NCBI GenBank assembly: GCA_900318255.1
Contig: ONJX01000025.1
Coordinates: forward strand, 16,201 to 80,200
From: an uncultured Prevotellaceae bacterium
Lineage (GTDB): Bacteria > Bacteroidota > Bacteroidia > Bacteroidales > Muribaculaceae
Reading direction: 5' to 3'
Length of the DNA stretch: 64,000 nt
A program made the translations under genes and the position numbers. The notes beneath the pieces are model-generated. The model was given only the letters and a program-made list of their open reading frames with translations, did no database searches and was not told the origin of the DNA. Below, piece after piece: positions 62,257 through 64,000 of the stretch (the stretch's first letter is position 1; each line of letters opens with the position of its first letter).

Positions 62257-63591
62257 ATGAGACAAAAGTTTTTACCATTTCTGCTGGCTATTATTACTGC
62301 CTATCTGCCGGCAAGTGCCTACGATTTCATGGTTGATGGCTTGTGCTACAACATCAACGAAGACGGAACATCAGTCACGGTGACCTATCAAATCCATTCC
62401 TATCCTAATCCAACGTATAACGACCTAAGCGGTGAGATTAATATCCCAGCTAGTGTCACCTATAATGGTAACCCTTATTCGGTGACGGTTATTGGTGATT
62501 ACGCATTTAGTGAGTGTAATGGTTTGACTAGTGTTACAATACCTGAATCTGTTACTATTATAGGTAGAGATGCTTTTTGTGAGTGTACAAGTATGACCAG
62601 TATTGAAATATCAAATTCAGTTACAACCATCAATGAACGTGCTTTCTATTTATGCCGCCGTTTGGAAAACATCATTATTCCAAATTCTGTCACAGAGATA
62701 GGACGAGACGCTTTCAATGGTTGCAGTGGTATGACCTCGGTGATCATTGGCAACTCTGTGACAGAGATTAGCGGAAATGCCTTCTGGGGTTGCACTAGTT
62801 TGACAAGCATAACGCTCCCGTCGTCAGTAACAACTATTGGGGGTTACGCTTTCTACCATTGTGATAACATGGCCACTATCACCATTCCGCCCTCAGTTAC
62901 ATCCATTGGTATGGGTGCTTTTGATTGGTGTAGCAGTTTAATACGAGTAAACATCACCGATTTGGCTGCTTGGTGTAGAATTTCTTTTGAAAATTATTTT
63001 AGTAACCCACTCATTTACGCTCACAAGTTATACCTCAACGGCAGGCTGATAAAAGACTTGGTGATTCCTGAATCGATTGTTACTATTAACGATTATGCGT
63101 TCTATGAATGCTCTGCGTTGCAAAGTGTTGCTGTTGGCAACGATGTGAAATTTATTGGGAATTATGCTTTTGTTCGTTGCACTGGCTTGACAAGTGCAAC
63201 TATAGGAGACATGGTGGAAAGAATTGGCACCTATGCCTTTAGCGATTGTAGCGGCTTGACAAACTTGACAGTTGGTGAGTCTGTAAATTCGGTCGATCGC
63301 TATTCTTTTACCAGTTGTAACAGCTTGGAGACTGTAAATTGGAACGCAAAGAATTGCAAAGACTTGCCCTCTGCTTTCTTTCCAAACTCCAGCGGTATTA
63401 CCACTTTCAACTTTGGTGATCAGGTGCTACGTATCCCAGGTTATCTTTGCTATGGATTAGGCAACTTGTATGGGGCACAGAACGAAGCGTATAATGTAGA
63501 GAGGGGACGAAAAACACCGAAAGCCGTTTATTTACAAAGAGTTGCGAGGGTTGAGGCTATAAGGTCGGCACAAAACGAAACGTTTACATAG
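62257..63591 (+). CDS. BspA-type leucine-rich-repeat surface protein, C-terminus altered
   Basis: A 444-residue exported protein. The start is ATG 62257 (signal MRQKFLPFLLAIITAYLPAS); an in-frame TTG two codons up is less likely. Residues about 60-405 are BspA/LRR_5 repeats of about 23 residues (VTIIGRDAFCECTSMTSIEI, VTEIGRDAFNGCSGMTSVII, VTTIGGYAFYHCDNMATITI). Such proteins are surface adhesins, often secreted. The repeat pattern stops at about residue 410 (YGLGNLYGAQNEAYN) and the last 30 residues (VERGRKTPKAVYLQRVARVE) are basic and unrelated; the DNA there differs in character, so the gene is probably cut by an inserted element. A missing sorting domain would follow from that. Confidence 0.8.
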   Translation: MRQKFLPFLLAIITAYLPASAYDFMVDGLCYNINEDGTSVTVTYQIHSYPNPTYNDLSGEINIPASVTYNGNPYSVTVIGDYAFSECNGLTSVTIPESVTIIGRDAFCECTSMTSIEISNSVTTINERAFYLCRRLENIIIPNSVTEIGRDAFNGCSGMTSVIIGNSVTEISGNAFWGCTSLTSITLPSSVTTIGGYAFYHCDNMATITIPPSVTSIGMGAFDWCSSLIRVNITDLAAWCRISFENYFSNPLIYAHKLYLNGRLIKDLVIPESIVTINDYAFYECSALQSVAVGNDVKFIGNYAFVRCTGLTSATIGDMVERIGTYAFSDCSGLTNLTVGESVNSVDRYSFTSCNSLETVNWNAKNCKDLPSAFFPNSSGITTFNFGDQVLRIPGYLCYGLGNLYGAQNEAYNVERGRKTPKAVYLQRVARVEAIRSAQNETFT

Positions 63592-63680
63592 GCTTACGTT
63601 TGCTTTACGTTTGAGGCAAATTCGTTTACGTCCTTGGGACGATAGATTTACGCACAGAGGGCTGCACGTTTACGCGTGTG
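63574..63680. repeat. Cluster of CGTTTAC/TTACGTTT motifs
   Basis: Five short motifs sharing TTACG or CGTTTAC lie close together (63580, 63594, 63602, 63621 and 63669 regions), on both sides of the BspA-like stop codon. Spaced direct copies like these resemble recombinase or excisionase binding sites at the end of an integrated element. Confidence 0.4.
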
Positions 63681-63847
63681 GCCTTTTTTGTTTGTGTGTG
63701 GGTAAATCCTTTGTATGTGGGCGTTTAGCGCGTCTATGGGCTTTATATTGCGTCCACGTTTGAACGGTGTTCTGATGGCATTAGAAGGCGGTGGGTCTGG
63801 AAAAGTCCGTGTTCCGGTCCCAAGAGGTAAAATTGACGAAAAATGAG

Positions 63848-63910
63848 GGGTGGGGTTACAGGTGGGGTTACAAAGTGGGGTTACATTTTCGGAAAACTGG
63901 GGTTACAAAA
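63848..63910 (+). repeat. Four copies of TGGGGTTACA
   Basis: GTGGGGTTACA occurs at about 63850, 63862 and 63875 and CTGGGGTTACA at about 63897. Arrays of this sequence are, as I recall, seen near integrase genes of Bacteroidales conjugative and mobilisable elements. No gene is visible in 63592-64000. Confidence 0.6.
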
Positions 63911-64000
63911 CTCTTGCCCACGCATACCGTGTGAGGGGGGGGCAACGAGCCAAAAAACGGAGTAAAGTGTAGGAAACTGACCCTTTTCGTGCAACTTTTT

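Overview
The window is a piece of a Bacteroidales chromosome, probably from a gut lineage of the Prevotella/Muribaculaceae kind; the exact genus is not resolvable from sequence alone. Support: a 285-residue primary sigma factor without region 1.1, many -7 boxes of the Bacteroidetes form TAnnTTTG (several with a -33 TTTG/TTG 20 bases upstream), an EF-G2-type translation factor, a C4-type zinc-ribbon coiled-coil protein, eukaryote-type (GT3) glycogen synthase, nspC, Porin_10-like and BspA-like surface proteins. No rRNA, tRNA or CRISPR array was seen.

Layout. 1-8.5 kb: a cut-off lipoprotein, TPR protein plus M3 peptidase (dcp), primary sigma factor, HtrA protease. 8.9-15.2 kb: porin, solute-binding protein and Na+/amino acid symporter in one run, then Nif3-like and zinc-ribbon proteins. 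15.3-23 kb: nucleoside phosphorylase, lipoprotein plus metallo-hydrolase, ettA, pgk, prfA. 23.2-27 kb: a membrane-anchored Ser/Thr kinase, a Sel1/formylglycine-enzyme-fold protein whose C-terminal segment has the adenine-depleted pattern of a diversity-generating-retroelement (DGR) variable region, and a truncated DGR-type accessory protein. 27.2-35.5 kb: oxidoreductase, AlkD-like, EamA transporter, carbonic anhydrase, galM, META lipoprotein, TPR protein. 36-39.3 kb: EF-G2 paralogue, dus. 39.4-44 kb: AT-rich accessory island with small lipoproteins, MITE-like elements and a noncoding RNA gene. 44-52.7 kb: ABC-F ATPase broken by one amber codon, nspC, UvrD/PcrA helicase, HsdR-N-domain protein, holA, RecD-like helicase. 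52.8-62.3 kb: tryptophanase with an apparent TnaC-like leader peptide, Sel1 protein, typA, glycogen synthase and phosphorylase. 62.3-64 kb: BspA-like protein with an aberrant C-terminus, then a repeat-rich AT/GT segment that looks like the end of an integrated element.

The most interesting signals are (1) a 27-codon leader ORF in front of tnaA whose stop codon lies in the 5' arm of a terminator-like hairpin, with a C-terminal segment resembling E. coli TnaC; (2) two homologous intergenic sequences of about 260 nt (near 43.1 kb and 62.0 kb) with matching insertions in both arms of a helix, a likely structured RNA family; (3) the orphan or decayed DGR cassette at 25.3-26.8 kb; (4) a 142-bp MITE with 18-bp inverted ends and a 6-bp target duplication that split a lipoprotein gene after its fourth codon and supplied a new GTG start; (5) three arrays of an 8-base repeat placed directly after stop codons.
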